A DNA stretch of 64,000 nt from Xiphydria camelus (lineage: Eukaryota; Arthropoda; Insecta; Hymenoptera; Xiphydriidae): the NCBI GenBank assembly GCA_963678675.1, contig OY783195.1, forward strand, positions 22,902,387 through 22,966,386. Reading direction: 5' to 3'. The notes below the pieces were generated by a model. It was not told where the DNA came from, made no database searches, and worked only from the letters and a program-made list of their open reading frames with translations. Below are positions 63,891 to 64,000 of the stretch, in pieces. Every line of letters starts with the position of its first letter. The first letter of the stretch is position 1. The position numbers and the translations under genes are program-made.

Positions 63891-64000
63891 CACAGGGTGT
63901 AAATTTATCAAGGGCCACATCCATTTATTTCCATTATTTGTCATTTTTCAAAAAAGTCTTTCAAACAAAAGTTATTTGGGGTCAAGGGGGACGTATAATA
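63889..64000 (+). mobile_element. CAGGGTGT fold-back element, copy 2 (runs off the window)
   Basis: TACACAGGGTGTAAATTTATC begins the element inside MITE C. It then matches the left arm at 58554: TTATTTCC.TTAT.TGTCATTT, AAAGTCT.TC..AACAAAAGTT, TTTGG.GTC.AGG.GGAC.TAT. The right arm is outside the window. Confidence 0.7.

Overview
The window is nuclear DNA from an insect. The base composition, the CpG-rich GC blocks alternating with AT-rich blocks, and the dense population of short inverted-repeat elements look most like a hymenopteran, possibly an ant; that assignment is inference, because no diagnostic gene is complete here. There is no bacterial or viral gene organisation, no rRNA, no convincing tRNA and no CRISPR array. 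Almost none of the 64 kb is protein coding. The long open frames are Arg/Ser/Pro-rich by-products of GC-rich, CpG-rich sequence.

The one confident coding feature is a single internal exon on the minus strand (42516-42717) that encodes the first part of a PAN/apple domain of the type found in insect ZP-domain cuticle proteins such as NompA and Trynity. It has a consensus acceptor and donor, and no neighbouring exon could be recognised, so much of the window may be intron of that gene. Weaker gene-related signals lie on the plus strand: a signal-peptide-like first exon (13776), a zero-length (recursive) splice-site motif with a downstream donor (22464/22528), two TATA+Inr promoter-like sites (25154 and 28561), a 53-codon secreted-peptide-like ORF (30091) and a possible last exon (56365).

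Layout: 1-3 kb AT-rich with MITEs; 3-5.3 kb CpG-rich with a 20-bp octamer palindrome; 5.3-13.7 kb mixed, with tandem duplications and MITEs; 13.7-14.9 kb CpG-rich; 15-21 kb AT-rich with fold-back elements; 22-23.7 kb CpG-rich; 23.8-24.9 kb repeats; 25-34.6 kb a long CpG-rich tract broken by few repeats; 35-42 kb AT-rich nested repeats; 42-43.5 kb the PAN exon region; 44-50 kb dense repeats; 50-56 kb CpG-rich with a triple-nested transposon at 52.3-53.5 kb; 56.7-59.8 kb repeats; 59.8-61.3 kb CpG-rich; 61.3-62.2 kb a TTAA-flanked transposon; 62.4-63.7 kb CpG-rich; the last 300 bases are a MITE interrupted by another element that runs off the end.

The dominant biology is transposable. At least nine MITE families with unrelated interiors share nearly the same terminus (TA-CACTGAGARAAA or the CACGGAGAAAA variant). 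Several fold-back elements have arms of 100-215 bp, and nested insertions give a relative order of activity.
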